62,160 nt of DNA from Xylaria sp. FL1777 (GCA_022578965.1 MU400739.1:1-62160); one strand, 5' to 3'. Positions 1 through 13,465 are shown, counted from the stretch's first letter. The notes: a model not told the origin generated them from the sequence alone. Numbers and translations: made by a program.

Positions 1-3000
1 TTATGCTAACTTTTTTAAGTTATAAGCTTATTATAGCTATATATTTATAAAGTTCTTAAGTATAACTTTAATTTTTAAGCTTTTATTTTTTTAAAGATAT
101 AATACTTAAATGTTTTTTTTTAAAACTTTAAATTCTTTTTGATTTTATTAATTAAATATGTTTGCTTAAATGTTTTTTTTTCCCTTAATATAACATATTT
201 TAAAGTTAAACTTAAAAAAAAAAACTATTTAATTTTTATGTTGTTTAATAATTTTTTATATAGTTATAAATTTTGTTAAATTTTAATAATTTAAATAGAT
301 TTTAATTAGTTTTATAGTTTTTATAAAAAATAGTTCTTATTTTTTAAGTGCTATAATAATTGCAAGTAGTTCTTTATTATATATAAAATATTATAATACT
401 GCATTTTATAATGCTTTAAAATAATAAGCTACTAAGTGCTATTTTTTGTTGTTTTTTAGTTGTTTTAAAATTTTTATAATTATATTATTTAAAGCATTTA
501 TTTTTAGCTTTTTTTCTTTTTATAAATTAAATAGTTTAACTATAAAGTTAAAAATAACTTTTAGTTTTAGTTTTTTAAAAGCTTTTTAAGCTTTTTTTAA
601 GATTAAAAAGGATTTTTTTTTGTATTTTTTTTTTATATACTTTATAAAATAAAATGCTATTTTTCTAAAGTTTTAAATCAGCATTTAAACATAGTTTAAA
701 AATCTTAATGCTTATTATATATTTATAATAGTAGTTAAATTAAGTATTTTTTAGTTTTGTACTATATTAATTTTTAACTATTAAATTTATATTTATTTTA
801 AAGTAATTATAAATCTTAAAAAGTTAATTTTTTATATATACTATATATATTTCTTTATATTAAGTTATAATTTTGCTTGTTTAAATGTTTTTAATACTTA
901 AGTTATATGTTTTTTATGTTTTTTTAGTGTTTTAAAATAAATTAAGATATTATTTAAGTAAATAAACATAAATTTGTTTAAAAACTTTTATAAAATCGTT
1001 ATTATTATATATTAAAAGCTAACTAATATATTTTATAGTTCTTATAGCATAACTATATACTTATATAGTTTATATATTGTTTATATAGCAGTTTTTTATT
1101 TTTTTTTTTTAGCTATTTTAATAGTATAATATTTATTTAAAATATTAACTACTATAAACTATTTTGTTTAATTAATGTTTTTTTTTATAATTATTAATAA
1201 AATAAAGAAATATTTATTTGTAATAATAATTATATTTAATAGTTAGTAGTTAACTACTATTTATTATATTAGTTTTTTTTTTTTATTAATTAGTTGTTTT
1301 TTATTTTTTATTTTAAGTACTAGCACTATAAAATATTTAACAAATAACTAAAATTCTTTTAGAAATCCTTTTGCTAAATTTTTTTAAATGTATTTTTATA
1401 AAGCGTTTGTTTTATTTAAGCTTATATAGTATATTTAATAAAGCTTTAGTTAACATTTTTTTTTAATAAAAATGTAGTAATTTTATAAGCTATATTTAAA
1501 AAGTTTTTTTTTTTTTTTTTTTTTAAATAGTTTGTAAAATTTATAATATACTTTTAGTATTTCGTTTAAGATTTTTTTTGCGATTTTTCTGATTTTTTTG
1601 CTTTATTTTTTACTTTTTTAATTAATAGTTTTTATTTTTTATTAAATTAAAAAGTTACTAATTTTTAGCTATAATATTCTTAAAATAATGTTATAATTAA
1701 ATATATTAGCAATATTTAGTATAATTCATTTTTTGTATTTTTGTATAAATATATTAAAAGGTTTAGTTTTTTTAAATATATAACCGTTATTATAACTAAA
1801 AGTGCTTTTATTAAATCTTTTAATTTTTTAGGATTTTTATTTATATTTTTAAAAAATTTCATTTTATTTTATTACTTTAAATAAAATTATGTTAGTTTAT
1901 ATTTTTAAGTTAATTAAAGTATTATATTTTTTTTTTTAATATATAAGTTTAACTTTAAATTAGTTTTGCTAGTTATTATATTAAACTTTATATAAAGCTT
2001 TAGTTTTTTTAGCTACTTGCTACTTTTTTAATAAATATTTATTTTGTTTTTTAACTTTTTTTTATTAAATATTTAAGTGCTTATTTTATTTTATACTTTA
2101 AATACTATTGCGCTTTGTTTTGTTTTTGCTTTTAGTTAAGCTTTAAATTGTAGTTTTTAAGCTTTTTTGCTTTTAGTAATTATTTTTTAATACAATTATG
2201 CTTTAATTAGCTAGTAATATTTATAGCAGTTATTTTTACATTTTTTTAAAATAATGTTATAAGTATAATTAAAATTTTTTTTAAATATTGTAAATTTTTA
2301 TAAATTTTTATAATAAACTATAGTTATAATTAACTACTTTAATTTATAAAAGTTCTATATTTTTGTTTTTATAATTTGTTTAAAAAACTAATTATTTTTT
2401 AGTTTGTTAAATAAATATTAATAGCAATAATATACTATATAACAATTTTATAATACTTTATTATGTTTTAAATTTTTTAAGCATAAAATATTATTATTGT
2501 TTTTTATTATAGTTTTATTATAGTAATAACTTTTAATAATTAGTTAAATTATTAGTTTTAATTTTTAAAACATATTAGTTTTTGCATTAACTATTAATGC
2601 TTTTTTATTTTGTTATATTTAAAGCAGTTTAAGCTATAAAAATACTTTATTTATTTTTATTAGTTTTTTTTTTGTAGTATTTTTTATAGCTTTTAATCTT
2701 ATTTGTTTTTGCTTTAAAGTTTTATAAGTTTTGTTTTTTTAAGTTTATTTAACAACTAAGTGTTTTAATAGTTTATAATTAGTTTAATAATTATACTATT
2801 TATAGTTATAGTTTTATTTTTTTAAACATAACTTTTTTTTAAGCTACATTTTAAGCTTTAATAGTTTAAAGTTTTTATAGTTTTATAAGTTTATTAACTA
2901 TATTAATTTATTACTTTTTATTATTTGCTACTTTTAGTTAAACTATTTTTTTAAGTTATATATTAAATAACTTTAATTGTTTATATAACAAATATATTTT

Positions 3001-5151
3001 TTTGTAATTTGTTTTAATAACTATAAAGCTTTTAAATAATATTTATATGCTTATTTATTTTAACTTATATAAATAAAACATTTAAATTTATTTAATGTAG
3101 TACTTTTGTTTTAACTTAAAACAGCAATTTTATATTTTTGCTTTAAAAATATATTTTTTAAGTTGCTTTATTATTTTTTGTTATTTTAAACTTTTATAAC
3201 TTGTACTTTTTTCTTAAGCTAAAAAATCTTTCCTTTTTTATAGCTTTTTTTTCTGTTTTTTTTTTTAAATTAGCATTGTTTTTAAAAATGTTCTTTTTTT
3301 TTATAGTTATAACATTTAACTTTAAATATATTTTAAGATTATTGTTTTTAAACTTTATTAATTTGCTTAAATCTTTGTTTAATATTTTTTTAAGTATTTT
3401 TTTTTTTGTTTTTTTTAGTTTTTTTAGTTTTAAAGTACTAATTAAATAATTATTAATTAATTATAATAGCTATATTAATATACGTATTAATTTTTGCTAG
3501 TTTATTTATTTTGCATAATTTGTTTTAAATTTAGATTTTAAGTTTATTATAAAATAAATAAAATAATGCAAGCTTAAGCAATTTTAAAATTACTGCTAAT
3601 TGTTTAAACTTTATAGCATAATTTATTGCTGCTTTTGTTTGTTTTAAGCAATAAAGTGCTTTTTTTATATGTTTTGCTCTTTAAATATTTTTAAATAATG
3701 CTTTTATTTAATTTTTAAACTTAACGTAATTTTTAAAAATCTTTTTTATTTTTGGCTTAAAGTTAGTTAACCTATTAGCTTTTAAAAAATCTTTTAAAAT
3801 AAATTAAAACTATTTTAGTACTTTTTTTAATAAAAATTATAAAATAATTATTATTTTTTGGTTTTTTTTTGTAATAATAATAAAGTACTATTTTAAATAA
3901 AGTTTAGCATAAATTAAAAAAGCTTTTATATTTATAAATCTATTATAAAGCTTTAAAGCAATAAGTTTAAAACTTTTAATGTTTAGCATTTTTAACATTA
4001 TAAATAATCTTAATAGTAAAAATAGTAATAATAATAAAAAGTTAAGTTTTTTATTTTAAGTTATTATTTTAAGTATAATAGTAATAAAAGTAAGCGTTAA
4101 GTTTGCTAGTAGTAATATTAACATTAGTTATAATATAATTATTTATTTAAAGCTTTAATTTATTGTTATAATAGCAGTTATTATTGCTGCTTTAATTATT
4201 ATAGCTAATGTTTACGCTAATTTAAAAGTTATAACGTTTAGTATTTAACCTGTTCTTTAAGTTAAAGTAACTAATTTACTTTATAGCATTAACGTTAATA
4301 TTAGTTTTTTTTTATTATTACTGTTTAACTTTTTCTTTTTTATTACTGCTTTTTTTTTAATAAAAGTAGCTAATAAAAGTGCTAAAATTTGTTATTTTAA
4401 TATATTATTAGTTCTAAAAGTTTTTAAAATCTTTAAACTTAATTTTTAACTTTTTATTTTTAATAATATAACTTAGATTTAGTTTATTAGTTATTAAGTA
4501 AAGTTTATTTACGTAATACTATTTAGTATTCCTATTTTTTAAATATTTCCTTAGTATACTTCTAAAAGTTTATTTTGTAAATTGTTTATTATTTAACTTT
4601 TTATACTAATATTTGTTCTTATATATTAAGTTCTATTAATTAAAAAGCTATTAAAGTATAATAAACTTATTATATATTAATATAACAAGTTTGCTTTTAA
4701 GGTCTTAATTTATAGGTAATAATAGAATCTTTAACAGTAGTTCATTAAGGAGGTTTTTAAAGTACTTTTATTACTATGCATTAATAAAAGTCTTAAAAAA
4801 TTAAAAGTAATAAGTATATTAATGCTTAGCAGTTATAAAAAAATTAATAGCTAAAAAACTAAAACTAAGTAAATAATTAAATATAAAAAGTACATAATTA
4901 TATAAACAAAAAAAAAGTAAAAAAAGTAGTAACCTTTTTTAAATTATTGCAAGTCTAGTAAGCACTAAATTACTATAAGCTTAATAAGCTTTAAATTACT
5001 ATAAGCTTAATAAGCTTTAGATCACTGTAAGCCTAGTAAGCTAAGTAAGTTATTATATAACTTTAGCTTTAGCTAGCAAAAGAAAAGGTGCACAATATAT
5101 ATAAAGGCATTAGGCTGCTCTAAAGGCCACCCCTGTGCTAATTTTATAACA
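1..5151 (-). mobile_element. Family A Ty3/gypsy retrotransposon, copy 0 (hypermutated, cut by window edge)
   Basis: This is a decayed LTR retrotransposon in minus orientation. Its 5' LTR is at 4657-5151 and the internal region runs leftward to the window edge. The sequence next to the LTR (about 4560-4656) is the reverse complement of the sequence that follows the 5' LTRs of A copies 1 and 2. The reverse transcriptase catalytic box reads YLNN on the minus strand at 949-960, where an active enzyme has YLDD; both Asp codons have become Asn by G-to-A changes. The left edge matches the part of copy 1 near 25380-25430, between RNase H and integrase, so integrase lies outside the window. The AT-rich ORF at 3201-3449 on the plus strand is a by-product of a Lys-rich antisense stretch and is not a gene. 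Confidence 0.85.
4657..5151 (-). repeat. Family A LTR 1 (5' LTR of copy 0)
   Basis: A 495-bp LTR in reverse orientation. Read on the minus strand it starts with a mutated TGTTAC end at 5151, followed by AAAATTAGCACAGGGGTGGC, and finishes with the AT-rich palindrome region and TATA at 4657. It is one of the least mutated A LTRs (GGGGTGGCC survives on the minus strand), like LTR 2 at 20563. It also carries the 26-bp tandem repeats found in the other A LTRs. Confidence 0.88.
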
Positions 5152-6119
5152 CTTAATTAATTGCTTTATTTTTTTTTTTTGCTTTTTTATTTTAATTTGC
5201 AGTTTTTATTGCTAATAATTAAATGTTTACTAATAATAAACAAAAACTTTTTAATAACAATAATAAATTACTATAATTTTTTTTATTAGTTGCTTATTTA
5301 ATAAAGCAAATAATAATTAATTTACTTAATTAAAAATTAAAGATTATTATTAATATATTTATTTTTTATTTAGTAATTATAATAAAGCTTATAATAAACT
5401 AAAAAAACTATATTAATTTATTTATTAGTTTAGTTTATAATATTAAAGCTTTTTTTATTGCTATAGTTTTTTTTGTTTTGCTTATAATATAATTAGCTAT
5501 ATTTTTAAAACTTGCTATAGCTACTTTATAACTTTTGCGTTTTTTAACTAATAACTTTGCTTATTTGCTACTTATTAGCTTAGTTAAACTTACTAAATTT
5601 GCTATAGCTACGCTTATTATAGCTACTTTTTTAATGTTTATTTTACTACTAAAACTATTGCTGTTTTTTTACTTTAGCGCTAAGTAAATTTAATAAAAAA
5701 AACCTACTAAAAAATTTGCTATATTATTTACTATATTATTGCTTTTTGCTTTTTATACATTTGTTATATTAAGCAAAAAAATAGCATTTTTTAATAACAA
5801 GAAGTTTTTATAGCTTAATTTTGTTTAAAATATAAGTAGTAATATTTACTAAGTTTTATTTATAAGCTATATATTTAATTATTTTGCAAACTTATTTTAA
5901 TATTTATTATAACATAAATTATTGCTTTTAAAACTTTTTTAATAATTTTAATTATAATATTAACACTAGTATTTATAAATAAATAAACTATAAAATATAG
6001 CTATTATATATAAAATAATAAGTAATATCTTTTTAAAATTATTTAAATACTTTAAACTTTTTAATAATTTGTATTACTTAAATAAACAGCTTATTAGCTA
6101 TATTAGTAGCTATTTAGTA
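5152..6119. other. Unassigned AT-rich decayed sequence
   Basis: There is no ORF, RNA gene or recognisable repeat here. It flanks the A copy 0 LTR on its outer side. Composition and mutation pattern match the decayed transposons around it, so it is probably an unidentified relic. The 5 bp next to the LTR (CTTAA) would be the target-site duplication if the other end of copy 0 were visible. Confidence 0.5.
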
Positions 6120-6830
6120 AAACTTTATATAAATGGAAACCTTTTTCAGGGCAAAAACCACCTATATATGCAAAGTATGCAACAGTTTTACTATAGATCT
6201 TATTAATTTGCTGCTTTTTTTATATAATATTTCGCTTTTTAAATCTTGTATGCTAAGTTAGCAGTACTTCTGCTTTACAATACAGAAGTATAAAAATTGG
6301 CGCGCTAACAAAAAAGTTTTCTGTTAATTAGTAGTAAAAGCGCTTCTTTACTAGCCCTAAGTTCTGCAAGCTATAAATAACACAGTATTAAATAAATTTT
6401 AAGCACTATATAGCGCTATATTCTTTATAAATTGCTTAGCGCTAAGCAGTAAGCTTTAGGTTTTAATTATGCTAAAAATACAGGCTGTTCGCTATACAAA
6501 GAAACTAATGCTTATATAGCGTTAATAGCAAAAGCTAAAGCCGCCTGTTTTTATAGTAGTTAATATACTAAGTTAATTATTTATGTTGCTGCATTAGCAA
6601 AAAAGCAAAGTCTTTAGACTTTTAGCTTAGCTATTTAACTTTTAATTTTTATGCTTTTAGTACAGCAAGCATATAGTTTAAATTAAGCTAAAAGCAAACT
6701 AACTTTTGCTTTAAAGTAAAGCAACTATAAACTAAGCAAAACTTAAACCTATAACTTTAAAAAAAGTAGCTAAGCGTATGCTATTGCACCACTAGGCCTC
6801 TTTAAACTTTTTATTATTATAAAAGTTTAA
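6120..6830. other. Less mutated island within AT-rich sequence
   Basis: Base composition rises locally. GGCGCGC, CAGGGC, GCCGCC and CTAGCCC occur, and TpC, GpA, CpC and GpG dinucleotides are visibly more common than on either side. No reading frame survives and no repeat partner was seen in the window. An imperfect inverted repeat (ACAGGC near 6480, GCCTGT near 6545) could be a remnant terminal or hairpin structure. It could be a lower-copy sequence exposed to less mutation, or the less mutated end of an element. Confidence 0.4.
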
Positions 6831-8506
6831 TAGCAAACTTATATAGTATTAAACTAATTAAGTAAAATTAAACAAAAATTTTAGCTATTTTAAAGTTAAG
6901 CTTATATTTTAGCAGCAATAAAAACTTTAAAAAAATTTTAGTAATTATTAACTTAGTTTGTTGCTTTAGTTATAGCTTTATTTTTACTACTGCAATCTTT
7001 TAAACATATTAGCTTTATAAGTAATTTGCTTTTATAAATTTTAGTTTTACTGCTTTTATTTTTATTTTTACTTGCTTTATTACGCTTAGCAAATAATTTG
7101 TTTTAGCTAATAATATTAAATAGCTAAAAACTACTAAATATATAAACCTATAATAGCTTTTAAAATACTAAAGCTTTATAAAATCTATTTATATTACTTA
7201 AATAATAAAGTAAACATATATATTAAAACATTTATATTAACTTAAGTATAACAAATTACTTTAATATATATTTTAATTTTACTGCTTAGCTTTTTGCTTA
7301 TATTATTTTATTTTTAGGTAATTTTGCTAAAAATTTAAAGCTACTGCTAGGTTTTTTATAAAACTAATATAACGCAATTTATAACAATAATAGTTTTAGC
7401 AAAATTTTACTTAAGCTAAAGCTATTTAAGTATTATAATAATATACTAGTAATGCAATATATTAATAAACTTAACTTGCTAAGTTTTTATTATAAAAATG
7501 CTGCAGTTTTAAAAAAATTTAAAATAAACATATTACTTAATTTTATATTAATAAATGTTATTTAGTTTAAAAGTTTAAAAAACATAACTAAATAAATCAT
7601 TATTTATAACTTTAAAAAAGCTAAACGTTTGCTTTAATAACGTTTTTAAAAAAATAAACTTAAAGTTATAAAGCTTACTAACTAAAAAAAACATAATTTT
7701 GCTAAAAAATTATTTAAATCTATAAAAAAATATATTAATACAAAAGTTTATTATTATTATAAAATAAGCAGTATTAATAAAAATTATATTATTTATTGCA
7801 TTTATAATAATTTAAACAAAAACTTTAAATTATTTATTAAATTATAACAAACAAATAACATTATTTAAAACTTACGTAAATAAATTAATATTAATAAGTT
7901 TTTAGCAATAAAACAGTAGTATAAAATAAATAAAGCGCGCTAAATATAAAACAAACGTTTTATTAAGCTTAAAGCTTTTATTAAAAAAAATAAATTTTTT
8001 TGCAACTATTGCAGTAGTAATAATACTTAGCTTTACTATAACTAAAATTATGCTTTTAATAGTTTTTTTTTGCTTTTTAGCGCTATTATAGTACTTCTGG
8101 ACTTTTTTAAAAGCATAATTAACATTTTTAAAAACTTTAAAAGCAGTAAAAAAAAAAATACTAAAAATACTATTAATTTAACAAATAATAAAAATAACTT
8201 ACGCTATAATTAAAATAACTATAGTTATTAAAGCAATTAAAATTACTAAAACAATAATAATTATTAACTTTTTAAAGTTGCTTATATTTTTATAATAAAT
8301 AGCTATATTATATAGCAAAACATAAATACTAAAGACTTTTATGTATTAAAGCAAGTTTTTAAACAAATATATAACTTTTAGCTTATATATAACTTTAAAT
8401 CTTTAACAAAAAAACTTAACAAAGTTAATATGCTTAATAAACTTACTAAGCTTTTTAAAGAAACAAAGCTAAAAAAAAACTAAAGCAAACGTTTAAAAAA
8501 AATATA
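6831..8506. other. Unassigned AT-rich stretch, possibly the 5' part of element E
   Basis: No ORF above background was found. The stretch runs without an obvious boundary into the decayed polyprotein of element E, so it may contain its leader and gag region. I could not identify an LTR or a convincing gag motif. A Cys-x2-Cys pair is readable near 8001-8012, but in a different frame from E's pol and without a clear CCHC context. Confidence 0.35.
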
Positions 8507-11500
8507 TTGCTAGCTAATTTATTAATATTCTTTAAAATAGCTAATAATAGCAAAGTATTAGTTAGCATTAAATATACTAGCTTTTTTAGCTTATTTAATA
8601 ATATTTTTAGCGCTTTATTAAACTTACTATTTAATTTTTTAATTATTATTAATTATACTTTAAAATTTCTTAAAGCTAACAATAGTAAAGTATTAATTAG
8701 CTTTTATTTAAATATTTTTTTTTTTTTATTTACTAATAATTATTTTATTACTTTGCTTTAAAAAAAAACTTTAAATATTTTATATAATTTTATATGTTAA
8801 CTTACTTTTAATAAAGCGTTAGAAAATTTTAAGGTTTTTAGTACTACTATACATATTAAGTTGCTTAACTATATCTGCAAAAAAAAGAAAACTGCATATT
8901 TTTATATAGCTAAAAGCTAAATATATAAATAAAAAAGCTATACTTATTTTAAAGCTATTATATATAGCTTAAGTTAATTAATTAAAACATATATTAATAC
9001 TTGTTTTTTATTTAGTTTTATATTTACTAAATATTTTATAAAGTATTATTTTAGTTATACTATTATTAATATAAAGCTTTTTAGTTTTAAAAGTATAAAC
9101 AAAAGCTTTTATATTAAGCAATGCGTTAATTTTAATATAACGCTACTTAATATAAACAAAAAGCTATAAATAGTATAACAATGCTTTTATTTAATAAACA
9201 AATTTAATTGTAATATATTATTAAGTATATTTCTTTTGTTTAAAAACCGTTTTTATATTTACTAAAGTAGCAAAACATAAAACAATAAGCTACATATAAA
9301 AAAGTTAAATAAACAAGTTAAATTTTCTAGCAAATTGCAAAATAAACTAAAGCTACATTAAAAGTTAAACAAATTACTGCTAATTTAATTTAAAATTAAC
9401 ATTAATATTACATTTAATATTAGCATAACTATATTTGCAAAGCATCCTAATTTTTTAGTTATAGCAAACAGTTATTTTATAGTTAATAAACTATATATTA
9501 ACACTAGTTTTAATACGCTTAGTTTTCTAATAGCTAGTATTATAAATAAATAAAACAAATGTTATTATTTCGTAAATTTTAGCAAACTTTTAATATTTAT
9601 TTATAAAAATAACATAATTAGCTATATTAAAACTATATAAATTTATAACTTAGCAGCATTATACTTTATTTTTGCTTAGCAAAACGCTAAAAAAGCTTGT
9701 GCTATTTTGCTTTTTAAAATTATTAATATAACTAAAGCTAACAATATTAATAATAATTAAAATAATTAATATAAACATAGCTACTTTTTTAACCTTTTTA
9801 ATTTTTTTTTTAAATTGCTACTTAAGGAATTTAAGCTAAACAAATTAAAAATAAATATACTTTTTAACTAAAAACCGAAAATTGTTTAGTAAATCAAAAA
9901 TATTATTAAAAAACATGCCTGTTTGTTTTGCTTAAAATTAAGTAAGTTTAATAATAACATTTAAATGCTAATTAACTTTAAAAATAAAAAAACATATAAT
10001 AATTTAAGCTAACGCTTATACTAATAATTTTATTATAATATTAAAGCAATAAATAATATTTTAAAGCTTTTAGTTAAAGCTAAAGTTATTAAGCTTATTT
10101 TACTTAGTTAATTTTGCTTTATAGCATTTTTAGCTTTTGTTATATAGCAAAAAAATAAACTTTATGTTATTATTAATTTGCATAAAGTTAACATAAAGCT
10201 TGTTAGTAATATATATTTATTATTACAACAAAACAAAATCTTTAAAGCTATATATAAGTTTATAGTATTTATAACAGTTAATGTTATAAAAAGCTACTTT
10301 TAGCAAAAAATTCCCGCTAAAAACAAGCATAAAACAGCTTTTATTATATATTACTAAAAGCATAAACAGCTAACTATAGCTACTATAAAACTTAAAACAT
10401 TTTTAGGTTTTTTTTAATATTAAATAAAACAGCTTTTTTACAAATATTTTTAGCAATTTATGCTAGTTTATATTAATAATATTATTATTTATTTTTATAA
10501 CATTAATAATTATTTTAGCTATTTTAATACTATTTTTAGCATACTTGCTGCTTTTAAATGTATTATATTCTTAAAAAAATGCTACTTTGTATAATATAGC
10601 TTTAATGCATTTAGCTAGTATGTTTTTAAGCTTAAGCTATTTATTACAAAAAAAAAATGCAAAGCAATTTAATAACTTAAAATGCTTAAGACTTTAAACA
10701 ACTTTAAAAAAGAACTTAGTTTTATAGGTTTTTTTTGCTGTTATATATATTAATTCGCTAAAATTGCTTAATTATTAAATAAACTTAAAACAATAAGTTT
10801 TAAAAATTGTTTAAAAAAAGCTAATTTAAAAAAAGCAAAATAAACTTAAAGCTATGCATTATTTTTACTTATTTTACTTTTAAAGCTTAATAAAATTACT
10901 AATAAAATATTTACTAAAGAACTTACTATATTTTATAGTATAAAAACATATTAAAATTTTATATAAGCTAGAACATAAAAAGCCTAAAAAATGCTAAAAA
11001 AACGTATATATAAAGCTATTAATTTAGCATTTTCTAACTATAATAAGCTATTTATACTTTAAGTAAACTTAAGTAAACTATATAATATTAGTGCAGCACT
11101 ATATTAAATATAAAACAATAGCAGCAAACTAAAACTTATATTGTTTCTTTTTTAATTATTTAGTTTTATAGAACGAAAATTTAGTATTTATAAAATTAAA
11201 ACATATAAGCTTATTTAAACTTTTAAAAAACTAACTTAATATTTTAACTATAATTAAATTTATATATATATAAATTATAACGCTATTATATAAGCTTTTT
11301 GCTTAATTTTATAAAAGCTAAAAAGTTTAAGTTAACTTATATTATAAAGGCTATTTTTAGCAAAATATATAAACTGTTTGCTTATTTATTATACTTTTAA
11401 AAAAGCATTTATTAATACAAATGCTTTGTTTTAGTTACTTTATAAAAACAACAAAAAAAAGAAATCTATACTTTTTTTAGTAATTGTTTTATTAATAATT

Positions 11501-13327
11501 ACTTAAGCTAAAGCAAAAGCAAATTAATTTATAGCTATGCTAACTTAAGTTAACTTTATAGCTCTAGCTAATAATTAATTTGCATAAGCTAACTTAAAAG
11601 CTTTAAAAGTTGCAAGCAATACACTAAAAGCTTTAGCAATTATAGCTACTGCAGTAAAAACGCTTACACTATTTACTAACTTAACAAATAACGCAACTAA
11701 TTTGCTTTTTTATATATTAGCATTTAAGAAGTTTTTTTTGCTATTTTAAGAACTATTAAACATACCTAAAGCATAGATTTGCATTTTAAAAATAAATAGC
11801 GTTACTATAACTACAATTTATATTTTAAACAAATTTTAGAATAAAATCACAAGTAATTTGCTTAAAAACCAAACTTTTTACATAGTATATAAACGTTTTT
11901 AAAAATAATACAAAATAACTAAAAATAACAATAAAAGACTTTTTATAACGCTTTATACCTTTAAATATAATTTTAATAGTTGCTTTATATACTTTATTTA
12001 AACAACAAAAAATCGCATTATTATTTTAGCAGCTATTTATACTAAAGTAATATAGTTAGCTTATAATAATAAAGCATATATAAAAATTAAACATACATAT
12101 AACTATTTATAAGTTATTATATATTATTTTAACTTAAAAAAACATATTATTAAATATATAAACAGCTATTTTAACTATAAAATAGCTAAAAAAGCTACTT
12201 ATAAGCTATATAATAATTTTTAACTAATTTTTATACTAGTTTTTTTTTTGTTTATTTTATGTTTTAATTTTATTATTAGTTTATTAAAATCTAAATATAG
12301 CTATAATGCAATTTTTATAGTTATATATAAAACGTTTAAAGCTATTAAATATATTTTTAGTTATAATAATTAAAACGCTATAAACTAAGCTTAAGCTTAT
12401 ATTTAATAAGTTTACTTAAATTAAGAATTGCTTAATAAGTTTATATTTAATGCTAACTTTAAACTTATAAGTGCATTATAAACAGCTTTATATAAAGCAA
12501 AAAAAGTTATAATATAACTTGCAGTAATATATTATTAAATAGCTAATAAACAAGTAAAACAAACTATTTAAACATTTTAAACTTATATAATTATACTTAT
12601 AAAAGCTTAGCTTAACCTTTTTAACTAAAAAAACTATATAAGTTATATTGCTTATTGTTTTAATATTTTTACATTATTAATAATAAGCAAAGTGCTTTTT
12701 AAGCTTTTATATAGCTATAAAACTAAAATCTTTTTTTTTATTAACTTTAAAATTAAAAACAATTTTGCAAAAAAACAACAATAGCTTAAACAAAAAGCAT
12801 TTAATGCTATTTACTTAGCTTAAGCATAAATAAAGATTTATTATAATGTATAACATATAAAGCCTTTAATAATATATAAAAAAAATCTTATATATATTAA
12901 GCTTTTTAAGCTTAGTTTGCTTAATTATTATTTATAAAACTAAACAAAGTTAAGTTTTCGTAAAGTTAGCTTTTTTAAAGTAAAAAAATACATTAGTTTT
13001 TTTTATTTCTAAATTAAACTTTTTAAATAGCTTTAATAATGCAACAAGATATTTATTAAATATTTAAAGCTAGCTAAACTAAACAAGTTTAATTGCTTTA
13101 AGCTAAAGCTTAAAAGTTTTAACAACAAAAATAAACAAAAATAAATTATAAACAAAATATAAAATTATGCTTGCATTAAGCTATCTTTGTTTTTTTTTAT
13201 AACAAAATTTAACTATGCTATAAAATTAAGTAGTATAACTACAATATTAAAACATAAAAACTAGCAAAACAAATTAAACAAAATGTTTTTAAACTAATAA
13301 AAGCATATTATAAACGTATTAAAACAT
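8507..13327 (+). mobile_element. Family E Ty3/gypsy retrotransposon remnant (hypermutated)
   Basis: A single plus-strand frame (coordinate modulo 3 = 2) can be followed from 8507 through reverse transcriptase (10463 onward) to integrase (to about 12480), interrupted by stops but with no net frameshift between these landmarks. The open stretch at 8507-8761 contains the motif ANNSKVL twice and probably comes from the region ahead of the protease or reverse transcriptase. This is what transition-only mutation of a polyprotein gene would leave. The 3' end is cut by an inverted fragment of a family A LTR at 13328. No LTR of E was found and its 5' limit is uncertain. Confidence 0.7.
10463..12480 (+). 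pseudogene. Element E pol remnant: reverse transcriptase, RNase H, integrase
   Basis: The reverse transcriptase box reads YINNIIIY at 10469-10492, where YVDD followed by IIIY is expected; both catalytic Asp codons are now AAT. A decayed KKCYF block follows, as in Ty3/gypsy enzymes. Integrase is recognisable near 12070-12480. The zinc-binding C-x2-C pair has become Tyr codons (12167-12169 and 12176-12178), followed by a conserved IAKKATYKLY stretch. The first catalytic Asp of the DDE core reads Asn at 12266-12268 within FNFII. Cys-to-Tyr and Asp-to-Asn are both single G-to-A changes. Stops replace Gln, Arg or Trp codons. The gene is dead; the order RT, then integrase places it in Ty3/gypsy. 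Confidence 0.78.
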
Positions 13328-13465
13328 TATAATAAACCTATTATATACTAATATAACAGGTTTGCTTTTAGGGTCTTAATTTGCAAGTAATAATAGAATT
13401 CTTAACAGTAGTTTATTAAGAAGGTTTTTAAGGTACTTCTATTATTATGCATTAATAAAGGTTTT
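13328..13465 (-). repeat. Fragment of a family A LTR (LTR 7)
   Basis: The last 138 bp of an A LTR in reverse orientation, including a largely intact terminal palindrome arm (ATAACAGG on the plus strand). It ends exactly where the B copy 1 LTR begins, so B inserted into this LTR. The other roughly 355 bp of the LTR is not found on the far side of B within the window. Confidence 0.82.

Noticed and set aside
3201..3449. 82-codon plus-strand ORF, and its homologue at 21983-22252 on the minus strand
   Set aside because: Both are the antisense of the same Lys-rich AT-rich stretch in two A copies. The Phe/Leu-rich product arises from A/T runs, and the frame is opposite to the element's pol. It lies in the 5' half of A, unlike the 390-bp antisense frame at the 3' end.
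8001..8050. CCHC zinc knuckle of element E gag
   Set aside because: A Cys-x2-Cys is readable, but the following His/Cys positions do not fit and the frame differs from E's pol.
8507..8761. 84-codon ORF as a separate small gene
   Set aside because: It is in the same frame as the decayed pol of element E and is simply an unbroken piece of that polyprotein.
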